Shown: positions 24,371-35,425 of the stretch, in pieces
Layout: every line of letters begins with the position of its first letter
How positions within the stretch are numbered: the first letter of the stretch is position 1
Assembly: GCA_002224055.1 (NCBI GenBank)
Contig: AZLU01000011.1
Coordinates: 1-64,000 of the forward strand
DNA length: 64,000 nt
Direction: 5' to 3'
Origin: Pezizomycotina sp. ARF18
Taxonomy: Eukaryota > Ascomycota
Notes under the pieces: generated by a model
What the model saw: the letters and a program-made list of their open reading frames with translations, nothing else
Told to the model about the DNA's origin: nothing
The model's database searches: none
Made by a program: the position numbers and the translations under genes

Positions 24371-25530
24371 AACATACCTTTTTTTACTATTTCTAATAGC
24401 AAATCCGTGCACAACACGCGCTGAAGAGTAACATTGCTCTATCCCAAGAACCACTTCGTACCAAAGAGAATAAAATACTGTGTCCCGAGGGGACTCTTTT
24501 TTCACTTTCCCGAGACCGTTTCTCGCGAAAACGAAGGACCGTGTGCGCAAGAAGGGGAAGGGAACCGACAAAATTTTGTGATTTGTTTTTCTTAAATAGA
24601 TTCCACAAGAAACTGATGAACGGGGACCTCATTGCCCTTTTAACCTCTTTCAAAAACAAAAAAAAAAAAAAACACACATTAAGTTTATATCTACATACTT
24701 ATAACAACACCGTCGCTTAATCCCGACCACTAGGAATTAACTTTTCTTTCCACACTTGTTCCAACTGCTATCTACACTCTATAAAATTTAACATCTGTTT
24801 ATATGCCCCTAAAACTGACATACACACGTTCGACGAGAAAAACAAATTGTTCCAACTTGTATCCCACATACAAATGCTACCTGCGAATGCATAGTCCAGA
24901 TCAAAATTTGGGTCCAGCGACTATCTCGCCGTAAATTTTGCCCATGGGCCCGTTTATAACCTGCCTGGACCAAAATTGAAAACGGGTACTGTACCCATAC
25001 AACTAGACACTTTCTACTTCATTGGAGGGTCCTCCGATGTCTCCCTATGTTACCAGCCTTCCCACCTCCTGGGAAGGACCCCACTCTTATAACGGCTCAG
25101 TTACGGTACCCCCCTCCTGGGTACTCCCTGTCTACGCTATCGCGATCGCTAGTACCATCCCGCAAGCGGTCCCTTGAGTTCCTGGGCCCAGCCCTTTATA
25201 AGGAATCTTATAATAAGGGCTAGGATTAAACTGCGTTCTACTATTCTAGGGGGCTATATGCGGGTAGATCGAGAAAAATTAACCTAAACCGCGTCGACCC
25301 ACCGGGTAAACTTACTTACAGAGCCTTTGCCTAACAGGCTTAATCGGCGGTGACTAACCTTAAAACCCGACTCGGACCGACCATGTAGAACACTATAGCT
25401 AATAATAGCTATATTATAAAATTATAAAATTAATGAGTTATTTTTATATTATAGCTTAATATTATAGTTTTGGCGGGTAATTTAAGAAATGTTTGAACAA
25501 TTTTACCATGTTTAAAACCCGCCAATTCAT
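24371..25530. other. Intergenic between two P450 copies, composition patchy
   Basis: No gene was recognised. A 600-bp stretch at about 24,780-25,390 differs from its flanks in being richer in C and in CCC/GGG runs, with an AT-rich end at 25,390-25,460. It may be an old repeat or insertion, but I see no terminal repeats. Confidence 0.35.
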
Positions 25531-27290
25531 TTACCTTTCAATAAACCTCAAGTTGAACTCCTCCGGGCAGAGCGAAAAACGCTGCCTAGCCTCGACGATA
25601 CTCTTGCCCGTCTCTCCATCGGCAAAGGAAACATCGTACTGCAACAGTATCTTGGAGATGAGTGTGCGGGCGTTCATCAAAGCAAGCGAACGACCAATGC
25701 ACCCGTATGGACCTACGTAGTTCCGTCAGTAATTTCAGGATCAGTCTCCGATCTTTAAAAGAAGGGGGAACAAAAGATGCAACGTGGATTGAACACGTAC
25801 CGGCACCAAAGGCCCGAAGGCAGTCTTTTCTTTGACTCCATCTGATCCCGGATACCAACGTTCGGGAATGAATGCATTAGCGTTGGGGTAAATGTCCTCA
25901 GCTAAAGAGTTTACTTGATTAGTTAAAATATCTTCGGTTTATGTTTCCTAGAGAAAAGGAGGATCAAACTCAAAGTGAAATCGATACGCACTTTTACCGA
26001 TAGCACCTTGGGGACAAATAACCGTCGTGTTGCCGGGAACGAAAGTGTCACCAACATAAATACCTTCCGGAGGAGTAAGACGCGGCAAGTAACTAGGAAT
26101 CGGGGAATGAAGGCGGAGTGTCTCGTTGATCACAGCATTGAGGTGCTCCATACGCTGCAATTCCTGATGGGAGACCTGACCAGTTTTATCGACACATTTG
26201 AGCAATTCCTCGTAAATTTTAGCTCTATGTTCGGGATGACAGGCAAGCTCGTAGAAGATGCTGGTGAGTGCGCCGGATGTAGTATCACTATCGAGTTTGT
26301 CAGCCTCTTCTAATCGTACCTCCAATAGTGACTGTCGGATGTTGGCACTTGTAGGATCTTACCTTCCCGCAATGATGACCGTCAGCGGATCTAATTGAAG
26401 TTGACGTTCCTGTTCCGGGGTGGGTTAACTTTTTGTACGGTTCCAGGAGCGTGCTCATAATATCGGGGACATCCGGGGTGATCTATCGTATCATGATGTC
26501 AGTAACTCGGTTGTGATATTCCATCATGTTTGTTCAGAAGGAATGGGATTCCCTACCTTTCTCCTCTCGCCCAGCTGCTCACCGCAATAATCCTGGAACC
26601 CCCACCAGTCTTTGGCCAACCCGGGATGGCGTTGAACGTCCTCAAAAACCACGGAGGGAACATGTGCCCAGTAGCCGCAAACCCGTTGTGGAAAAGCTTA
26701 ATGGCCCAGTGTTTTTCGCTAGACGCAGCATATTGAAGGACTTCGCGAAGGCGAGGTCACCCATGATGTCGTAGGTGTACAGGTTGAACCACGTGGTGAC
26801 GTTGACCTTGTCCTTATTTCCAGCGATATGAGCCAGCAGCTTATCCTGATAAACAATCATCCTCTCTCCGTACCCCGGAGCGCTTTTTCGCTGAAGGCCG
26901 CACTCTAGATTCTTCGGCGCTTGGCGTGGAAAGCTTGGTCTCTCGTGGTGCTGAGGGAAGTGGAAGGGAGAAGATCGTAGAAAAGACCCTTTCTGCACTT
27001 GGAACCGTGGCCGTAGATGATATTGTACGCCTTGGGGTGGATTATCGACGAATCGTTGGAGCCAATGCGGACAAATTCGCCGTATTTCGCGTGGAGGTTT
27101 TCGATGTGCTTATATGCCATCTTGTCACGTACGTGATAGGGGAACCAGAGGCTGCTAACCTTTGCACCAAAAGCGCCGGGGAACTTTTTAAAGGACTGAG
27201 GAAGATACGCCACATGAGGAGAGACGCATAGAGGCTAATAAGATACAGGATGAAAGCCGCAAGTGTTTCTTTAAATGCAGAAGTGAACGA
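25531..27290 (-). CDS. Cytochrome P450 monooxygenase (frame broken here)
   Basis: This is a heme-thiolate monooxygenase of the ER membrane, probably in secondary metabolism or detoxification. The parts in order are: an N-terminal membrane anchor (FILYLISLYASLLMWRIFL, about 27,240-27,180) and the hinge PLKKFPGAFG; GEFVRIGSNDSSIIHP and KAYNIIYGHGSKCRKG; YDIMGDLAFAKSFNML (C-D helices). The I helix is DSDTTSGALTSIFYEL, followed by the K-helix ETLR motif (INETLRLHSP, near 26,130) and PERWYPGSDG. The heme loop is FGAGPYGCIGRSLA, split by an intron of about 80 nt at 25,717-25,797. The end FNLRFIER precedes TAA at 25,531. No start ATG was found, and several frame slips (one just before the heme loop) each need one base. 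A RIP-damaged sister lies 1.2 kb away. Confidence 0.8.
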
Positions 27291-29433
27291 ATGCGCTCCA
27301 ATGCAGGTGAGAGATTTTTCTGCTTGTTCTTAAACTGTGCTTTATCAGGATTTCAAGGATATCCTTCTGAACTTCGTTGTTTGAATATATTTCTGAATGA
27401 GGTCGTTGGAAAATCGTTGGTGAAAAGGTTGTTGAAAATTTGCGACAAATCATTATAAGGGAAAGAAAAAATTCAACGACCGCTAAATTTCGATATTTTA
27501 TACCCATAATTGCCAAAAGGTAAAAAGAGTATTCTAAATGCGCTCTCTGATATTATATTGCCGTTGATTATTAGTGATAGTTAGACCTGGTAATCTTCCT
27601 CTATTTACGTCACCGCTGGATCGAATACAGACAAAGAGCCCTCGAATTATATGTCTAGTGATGGAAATTAGAGTTGAATTGTTCAGAGCACTATATATAT
27701 AACATTATTATCTATGGGTCGGCCTGAGGTCTTGAAAACCAGCCGTCTCGTGGATTGTGCACTAACAACCTCATCCGGTGCAACAATCATAGGCAACACT
27801 TAAGACCAACCTTTGCTTCTACCACCTTCGCTGGCACCTTACACTGAACTGAATAGCTTTTTTGGTCATACTCTTTGTGTTTCCCAAGAGCAATGAGATA
27901 TTTAAGGTGTACTGGCCGGCCTCCGTGGCATGCCAGATGGAAGAGTATAGAAATAATATGTCAAGTAATTACGTAAGTTCTAACTAATTCCTCCTTTTAT
28001 CTTTCTTATTTCTTCCACTAATGTGCTAGGTGTTTCCCCAGCACGCTCATCTGCCCCTGCGTAATCCGCTAGATAGCTGTCAGTAATTTTACCAGTGGAA
28101 CCTCAGGATAGTAAAAGATCCCGATCGTGCAGCGTTTCACCGTAGTATATTCCCAACTGGCGACATTTGGGGCGGGTGGTTTTAAAGGTTTGAAGATATT
28201 GCCTAATTAGGAAATTTTACCGCATCGGGTTCCAAATTTACCCGTACAAAATCGGAATTGACAACCGGTTCAGGATAAATAGATTCCCATGCAGTCCTTC
28301 ATATATGTTCTTCAAATATTAGAATGAGGAGATACGCGCGTTTATCGGCTCTTAGTCTCACCCACGGTGGTTGTACGACTGCTAACGACATGCGGGCCGA
28401 CGTTAGTTAGAGCTAGATGAAGCTACGGAGGGAAGCTCCAGGATAAGCGAACGGACTGGTGAGCGGAAAAGCTGTATGGGAAAGAGGTAGTGGATGAAAG
28501 AACTTCGAAGGTTGGAAAAACGGCACTCGGAAAAACCTCACCAGCATAACGGCTGTGTCCAAAGAAACTACCTCGTACGGTCATTAGAGATCAAGTCTCA
28601 CTTGAGAAACCCGCCCATGAGTATCAGCGATGGGTTTCGAGAGGTACTTGTAGAGACACAATATCGAATGTAGATCTAAAGGAAACTTCAAGCGACCGGC
28701 GCTTACTGTAGCTATCATTAGGTGAAACAAACAAAGGAAATGGTGGTCAGGCATGGGCGCTGTTAGGTAAACTTGAACATATCAAATGCAAAATAGTGTT
28801 GAAAATAAACACAGCAAGGCAGTCAAACTTGAAGATATGGTTCTTATAGAATTGTGAATTTAGTGACTTCGCCTCTCTCCCCTAGAGCCTTCTCAAACCG
28901 TTTCCTTCGGCTTTTATATACAATCGTAACTTCCTTTGCTCCCATTTGACTACTCAGAAAGAGTATGAGTCGGATTGGCATGGCCGCACGGCGAATAAAT
29001 CTGTTGAAAATTTTATGGCCAGATGCTACGAATCTGGCAGGGCATTCCTTTCTTCACTATGTTAAGAGAATTTACCGCCACGGCCCCAAGGACTTTTGCT
29101 TTCTTCCTTACTTTCTCTTTTTCCTTTCATAGAAATTTCTCTCATTTCTTTCTTTGCTCCTCTATTTCTAGTCCGTTCTGTGTTCCTTCTTTACCTTCTC
29201 TGAGCTTTCATTTTTGTATCTACTTAACTCTGGCTTCTTAGCAAATGGATTGTTTACTTTCTTCCTAAAGTTCGGAGATAATCTTTTCGTGATCAATTTA
29301 TATTTCTTCAATTTGTAGCCGTGAGAACTTCACTGCCTGAGAAACCAGATTTGCAGTAAATCCAGCGGCAAATAACTGTACCTCCTCTCTCACCACGAAG
29401 TCAGCCCACAAGAAAACTAATGACATCGACAAA
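27291..29433. other. Intergenic, 2.1 kb, no gene recognised
   Basis: No conserved protein segment was found on either strand, and no tRNA-like or repeat structure. A plus-strand frame at 29,023-29,241 is a CT-rich leader, not a gene. Confidence 0.45.
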
Positions 29434-30161
29434 ATGGACGTAGAAATCAGCCTAGAGTATCCTCGAACGGTCATTGATTCCAGGATAGAAGCTTACTACA
29501 TCCTAGAACACCCCACAAAATACGGCGTTGCCACCGTCATCGTTTTATCCAACGCCTACGAACGCATGCGTCGAGCTCGGGAGCGGATCTTAGGAATGGA
29601 ACACGCAGCTCTTAAGCACTTCATCGACCATGTCCGATACGGTATTATGCCGGACGACTGGGACACCTTTCACGAAGCCTTGGATGAATTTAAGCCTATG
29701 ATGGGGATAGATCTAGAGGAAGGCACCGTTGGTAGCATAGAGGATCGATACTATTGCATGTAGTACGAACTGAAAGAACAGTTGCGTCGATCCGCCGCCT
29801 TTAGGGCCCTCATACACGATATGCCGCGGAAAAGGGCGATGAACATCGCCTGATTGGCGATATACCAAGATAAAGCTGCAAAATTGAAAGAGGGGGCAAT
29901 TGATTGTTCAAGGAGGATGATGACGAGATCTACTGGCATGAGAGGAAAATAAATAAGTATCTAGAATTAGCGGAAGTGCACGAAGCAGATTACAGGGAAG
30001 CTAGGTTGGGCACAAGACGGTGTCAGTTGACAGACAGACCTTGGAGGATGTGTGATGCGGCGCTAAGCATGCACAAGAGATACAGGAGAAGATGTAGGTT
30101 GGAGCCTGCTATTCGGGAGCCTGTCTTTTTAGAATATGATCTCTTCTCACGATGCTTGTAA
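29434..30161 (+). pseudogene. Unidentified acidic/helical protein with in-frame stops
   Basis: From ATG 29,434 the frame encodes MDVEISLEYPRTVIDSRIEA, then a helical section (ERMRRARERILGMEHAALK) and an acidic one (FHEALDEFKPMMGIDLEEG). It meets TAG at 29,761-29,763. The same frame then continues sensibly (ELKEQLRRSAAFRALIHDM) through a TGA near 29,851. After a one-base slip near 29,904 it reads FKEDDDEIYWHERKINKYLE to a stop at 30,161. Both stops are one C-to-T change away from CAG or CGA. The family is unknown. An alternative is a shorter 109-residue protein ending at 29,763. Confidence 0.5.
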
Positions 30162-31123
30162 TTGGGTACCAAGCAGATACAAGCTAGATAGAAACATATG
30201 AAATCATGGATAAGCTTGATTATATACCGTACAATAAACTCCTCAGTTTCCATCATACTATTCAGGTAACACGAACTGTAGAAGTGGATAAACATGCTCC
30301 ACTACGATAGTAAGAGAAAACAAAGAAAAAGAAAAGTGGTATGAGCGTCCAACGGACTACATAATACCATTCCGATTTATTCGATCTTTGGTGGCCATCG
30401 AATCTATCAATAACCGAGTCAAATGACAGGAAATCGCCGTATCGAGAAACTATATAAAGACTGAGACCCGGACGTATTAATCAAATGAAGTACATGCAAG
30501 ATTTGGTATCATGTATCTAGCTATCTAGCATCAAGTCCACTTAATTCTCTGAGCCTATGAATAACAAGAACCCTTTACTACGCAATCACCATGACATAAA
30601 TTAAACTACAATTTGATAGTATTAGCCAATATAACGACGATCCAACGGTTATACTTACTCTTAATTACTTATGTTAAGCGTTATTCCTACATGTAGTTTC
30701 TATTTTGCTGTTTGAATGAATTTCCTTCTGTTATTTTTATATAGAATATTGGCTAGAAAAAAAAAAGAAAAAAGAAAAAAGAAATCAAAGAATTAAATCG
30801 AAGGAAATTCAATAAAATTACTTAGCGAATAAATATCAGCAGTAGAATACTCTAATTGACGTAGCAAATAACAGAACAATCAAATCGTCACTTTTTCTTA
30901 ATAAGTATTATATATATCTCTACTCCCGTATAACGTTCTTCATACGCTTTCCATACTCTACTCTTCCAGTTAAGCTCTATCACAAAATCAAACAAGAATC
31001 AAGTTTTCCGTCCTTTACCCCCAAGATCTGGTCGTCAACCATGCGTACCTCCTTCTTCCTGTTCGCAAGAAAACCTCCCACCCCCCTACGTCTTCTTCCT
31101 CCTCCAATAAACGTCCCCAGAAA
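30162..31123. other. Intergenic, AT-rich, no gene recognised
   Basis: Poly-A/AG tract at 30,758-30,785. The last 150 bp before 31,124 are CT-rich, typical of a fungal promoter and leader. Confidence 0.4.
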
Positions 31124-31919
31124 ATGGCCCGTTCTACTCTCTCTTCCTCCGCATCCTCCTCTAAACTCCCTCAACAGACTTGGTTCGAACAAATCACCGA
31201 AGAAAGCCCTGAAAAAACCCTTGAAAAAGTCCTCCAAGAGGGCCCTGACGTCAACGCGTCAGGACAACTCGTCGAAAGCGCTTCTCCGAAGCCTGAATTC
31301 CCACCGCCATGTTCGAAAGCGCGTCCCCGGAGCCTAACTTAACCACTAGCATCTTCGAAAGCGCGTCCCTGAGCCTCGAATTCCCCACCGCCATGTACGA
31401 AGAGCTCCGCCGCGGCTTCCGGTGCAGCGCGAACGCCCAGCGCAAAGACGTCGCGTACGATCAGCTCAAACTCATCAAGGACGTCCTTTCGAAAGCCGAA
31501 GCCGAAGCAGATGAAAACATGCGCGTGCAGAACATCATATCCGAACTTATCGAGGAGCACAAAGAGAAGCTCCGTGAAGCTGCTGCAAACAAGGACGCTT
31601 CTGCGTTTACGGAAATCAAGGAAACCATCTCGAAGCTAGAAGAAGAGCTGAACGGGTTCAAGCTGAGGGCGCTCGGTTACGGGGAAAAGCTGGGGGAATA
31701 CTACGACAAGGTCGATGATTTGAGAGGACGGCGTGGGAGTTTGCGGGTACGAACATGATGAAGGAAGTGGAAGATCCGCCCCCGAGGGTGATGGGCCCGC
31801 CGAAGAAACCTGCTCAGAGGAGGACGATCCAGAAGAAGATTCTTCCGAAGAGGATCACCTTTAAGCTTACTAGGCCGCCGGTTTCGAAATCAACGGCTGT
31901 CCAAGAACCAGGAGAATGA
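31124..31919 (+). CDS. Unidentified coiled-coil protein with a three-copy 14-residue repeat
   Basis: Starts at ATG 31,124 with a Ser-rich head and a WFEQITEESPEKTLEKVLQ helix. Three tandem 42-bp/14-residue repeats follow: ESASPKPEFP-AMF, ESASPEPNLTTSIF and ESASLSLE-FPTAMY (31,273-31,396). A long coiled coil comes next (EEHKEKLREAAANKDASAF, ISKLEEELNGFKLRALGYG) and a basic, proline-rich tail ending VQEPGE before TGA at 31,917. Repeat 1 is 41 bp where repeats 2 and 3 are 42: it has CCCA where repeat 3 has CCCCA, and this one base alone causes the frameshift. A second one-base slip lies near 31,732. The family is unknown and the fold is mostly helical. Confidence 0.6.
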
Positions 31920-32357
31920 TACGGATGATAATCGACTGGTATTAAGGTGGAATAAAAGCTGCCAGTGGGCTTCATCAAACATATAGGTTCGTGGAGCTTT
32001 TGGTTTTCTCTCGCACAGCTACCTACATTCTGAATTCGCTCACCGCTCCGGGTTCCAGTCACCAGGCTATATAACCGCTAACATTCTGCATTTTATCACA
32101 GCATATCTTATTAAACCTCTCCCCAAGAAGATCTAAAAAAATTTTTTAAATAGGTCACGGTCCCAGAGAACGTTAGTCTATAGTATATTTTAGCATCGGA
32201 TAAAGGGAAAGAAAAAAAAAAAAACAATAATGATCAGGATCAAATTAGGACGGTTCAGGAAAAATACGTTTAAATTGCTCTACTTGAGTAATCAATCATC
32301 GAGTTTGAGTGCTTCATATATCGGAACCTGTCGTGATGTTCGCCTGGAAGACTCTGT
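31920..32357. other. Intergenic, no gene recognised
   Basis: Contains a poly-A tract at 32,211-32,223. No coding signal was found. Confidence 0.4.
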
Positions 32358-33019
32358 TTGTCGAGTGTTTCTGAAGTGCTCTGTGCTGAATTCTACGCCA
32401 AGTTGAAGAATAGTGGTCACGGTCCACTCGCACCTGTGTTTGGAGAGGTGGTTTCGAAATCGTCTCCGGCCAACTACCAAAAATATATCGCGCTCGCCAA
32501 TAGTTCAAAGTCTACCTCAATCGAAATTTTAGAAGCCGAGTTTAAGTCTTTACTAATCAAGCGCATTAATCTGGCGGCACGGAGTTTAAGTATGATATCC
32601 CCGGGCGGCTCGCCGGCGGCCAATCACAGCGGTCCGAATGTGGACCGGCACGCGTTCTGAGATCCAGATGTCTCGGGAGCCTCCTCCGAAGTCAACATCT
32701 CAGTTTGACAGCCTACTGTCTCTAATCTCCACATCATGATGTTGATCCGGAACGCCAATTTACGTATGGTCACGCTCTATGATGGGCCCATCGCGAGCCT
32801 TATAATTCACGGAGAAATGATCAGCAATCGGGTTGATGTTCCCGCTTTGTCTCCACAGATCAGCTCAAATCAGTGCAGTTTCTGGCATTCTCGTCCGGCT
32901 TAAGGCTGGAGAGCACTGGCACCGAACGAAAAAGTGCGATAACATGGACGCGTTCACAACGTGTGCTGAAGATCATCAAGGAAGTAATCCTCGTGCTTTC
33001 TCCGATTTTTAAGTTATAA
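32358..33019 (+). CDS. Unidentified protein, frame broken here
   Basis: Coding signal in three consecutive frames: SVSEVLCAEFYAKLKNSGHG and SIEILEAEFKSLLIKRI (32,361-32,580), then LIRNANLRMVTLYDGPIASL and ISNRVDVPALSPQ (32,735-32,870). The last block, LKSVQFLAFSSGLRLESTG and VLKIIKEVILVLSPIFKL, ends at TAA 33,019. Joined in order these would give a protein of about 210 residues. I recognise no domain. The start is uncertain because no ATG stands at the head of the first block. Confidence 0.35.
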
Positions 33020-33159
33020 ACCAAAACTATGGTATTTGTTGCCATGTGTTAACCCGGATTTATATCTCCACGTTTTTCTTATCAACATGTTGTAATAATT
33101 GTCTATCTTATGAGGAACTATAAGCACATGCGCTTCCGGCATATGAAATCCCTTCCTTA

Positions 33160-33455
33160 CCAGGATCGTATATGCAAACTGCGAGTAAGCTTCGGAAGGC
33201 TTACTTCGCCGTTTACTCTCGTATCGAACAAAATGTTGAGAGGGAATCGCGAATGAAAATGCGATTAGGAAAGACGTTTTGTTGAAACACCTGCAAGCAC
33301 GACATCGCCATATCGCGGGCAAATGGAATATGGATGACCAGTCCCAGTCACAGTCCTGGGACCCCGGCCTCGACCAAGGGCCTGCAAGTGAACTCCGCCG
33401 TCTGAAGATGCACTCCTCTCTAACGAGCCAATCTCTCCTCAAATTTGCAAATTAA
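33160..33455 (+). CDS. Short unidentified basic protein or gene fragment
   Basis: The plus strand gives MQTASKLRKAYFAVYSRIEQ and then, one frame over, VLLKHLQARHRHIAGKWNMD. An acidic/Gln-rich piece follows, with the end SQSLLKFAN at TAA 33,455. It is helical and basic. The long minus-strand frame over the same DNA (33,014-33,442) is judged a shadow because it lacks periodic hydrophobicity. Family unknown. It may be the second half of the gene at 32,358. Confidence 0.3.
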
Positions 33456-33916
33456 ACAATTCATATTATTACCTCTTCCACTTGGCTTCTCGAAGAATAA
33501 CTGCCCTTCGTTTGCCACGTATGGCGGGGTGATATCGTAAGCAGTAACGTTACACTGTCAAAATATCCGCGTGCGGTCGGATCCGCCGTTTGTTTTGCCC
33601 TTGTTGCCTGGCTTACACCGGTCTTGGTAATAGTCTTGGTAAGTATTCTTTCTTTCTTTTCCTTGTTCAAATTTAACTTATCTTACTTATCAAGAACCCT
33701 GGCCTTCCCTCCCTTGAACCTTGAAGATTGCATAGCCATTCCCCTTCCCTGTAGCTTTTTCTAGTGTTTTGGTTTTACAACAGTAGCCTCCTTCCGAGAT
33801 GGAAAAACAGGCGAGATTTCATTCAGTAACTGATTAAATTTTTAACAAAGGGAATTGGGAAAAACACAATTTCTTTTTCAAACCCTGAATATTCACGATT
33901 TGAACTAGGAATTGCC
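33456..33916. other. Intergenic, no gene recognised
   Basis: No conserved segment, and no start codon with a sensible frame. Confidence 0.35.
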
Positions 33917-34283
33917 TCAAGCACGTTTTTTTTCTTTTCTATATTTTCTCATGATACTTCTCGAAACCTCCGGGGTCTCGATTTCGATCAGCGTTCTAAA
34001 AATTTCCTTGAGTGCTTCCCACGGCTTTCGGAATAATGCACAGGCAGCCAGTATGGCAAGGATTTCAGCTTTTCCAAGTTTCTCGTCATTGGAAACCGGT
34101 TGGAGTCTCCGCGCGAAAAAAAAACCAAATACTCCTGGATCTAGAACTATTTTTGACAAATCCCGAGTGGGGTTCCCAGCGTTTCATTCGTCCATCTATC
34201 TGAAGCCGAAAGAGGAGAATTTGAAAATCCGAACCCGTATCTGACGTGAGCGCTTTCGCAAGTCTTTCAGTTGAGATCTGCAT
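33917..34283 (-). CDS. Unidentified helical protein fragment
   Basis: The minus strand encodes ISTERLAKALTSDTGSDFQI, then after a slip EKLGKAEILAILAACALFRK and PWEALKEIFRTLIEIETPEV, ending in a basic tail at 33,917. It is leucine-rich and helical with no known motif. A plus-strand frame of similar length overlaps it. The minus strand is preferred because its hydrophobic residues recur as in an amphipathic helix. Confidence 0.25.
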
Positions 34284-35425
34284 GTCGCCCCACAGAGCAA
34301 CTAGCGCTGGCGATCGTTCTTATGTCTCTCGTCGTTTTCGTGCGATAAAAGAGCGGAAACCAGGGATAAGTCTTTTTACTCTCCCTCGTGAAAAAAATGA
34401 GAAGTGAGAAAAATAGTGGAGAGTCTGAGGCCCTCGGTGTTACCATACTAGTAGCCCAACTGAAATTCTCTGATATACGGAAAACAGCGTTTGGTCCCCG
34501 TCGAAAGTGTCTGATTCTGCTTCGCCAGCGCCTGCTTATTCTAGGCGCTGTCGCCGCTGCAAGAACGGGAAGGTTCGAAACTGATAGTCACTCTTGCTTC
34601 TTTTTGCCAAGATGGACACTTTAGAGAAGGGAGGCAAAGTAAATCGTGTCGTGTAACTGCCGGCAGGTGAACCAAACCAATGCCAATTTTTTAACCTCCA
34701 CGCTTTAGCGGACAATTGCCATTCGTTCCCCCAGAAAAGATTAAGTGCTGACAGACGCATGGTGACCAAGTCTGGGATAATCGTTAGGGGGGAAGAAAGA
34801 AGAAAGAAGAAAGAAGGGGGGGGAAAGAATGAGTGATCGTCGGGAAATCTCAGCTCCCAACAGGGGATACCGTAGAAACTTCACACCCTGCGACGGGATA
34901 TTTTTTGTTCTTTGTACGAAAGAGTTATTCCGCTTAAGGGGGTCTTTCTTCGAAAAGTTATCTGTGTGTTGTTTTGGAAGCCTTGCGAGAGAGGGATATC
35001 GGAAGCACTTTAATTGGCTATCGAATCTATACTGAGGAGGTGCGTCTGCTTTCAGAGCGTATGTATTCCGGATTTAAACTGGTGAAAGTTCTTGATAAGG
35101 GATAGGGATATAGAAAGAAGAAAGAGGGTATTTAAATAAGAGACAACCCAATTTCCAGATTTCTGGGTCTGAATAGTTTTGAGCAAAGCTTAAAGAAGAG
35201 GATTTTCGATTCTGAGGTTGAAAGTTTCAGTAAAAAGTTCAGAAGAGACCATAAAAGAGGCGGGTTCCCACCCTTTTCTTATAGATATCTAGCTCCGCGG
35301 AGAAAGGTACATACAAAACGAACTTTCGACACTGGTTGTTAGGTTCCTGCATTCCGTCCCTTATTCGACCCTGTTTCTTGAAACACGAAAGTATTACACG
35401 CGAACCTTACATAGCGACACACGGC
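34284..35425. other. Intergenic with possible regulatory leader of the MFS gene
   Basis: No gene was firmly recognised. A purine-rich tract lies at 34,790-34,828. A half zinc-cluster-like motif, CRRCKNGKVR, occurs on the plus strand near 34,540 but has no further cysteines in frame. Confidence 0.35.

Noticed and set aside
33014-33442. Minus-strand frame of 142 codons
   Set aside because: Composition is unlike a protein (Trp/Arg/Cys clusters), and the plus strand gives a more regular helical protein over the same DNA.
34500-34625. Possible zinc-cluster transcription factor start (CRRCKNGKVR)
   Set aside because: Only two of six cysteines are visible and the frame stops at once. Too little for a Zn2Cys6 call.
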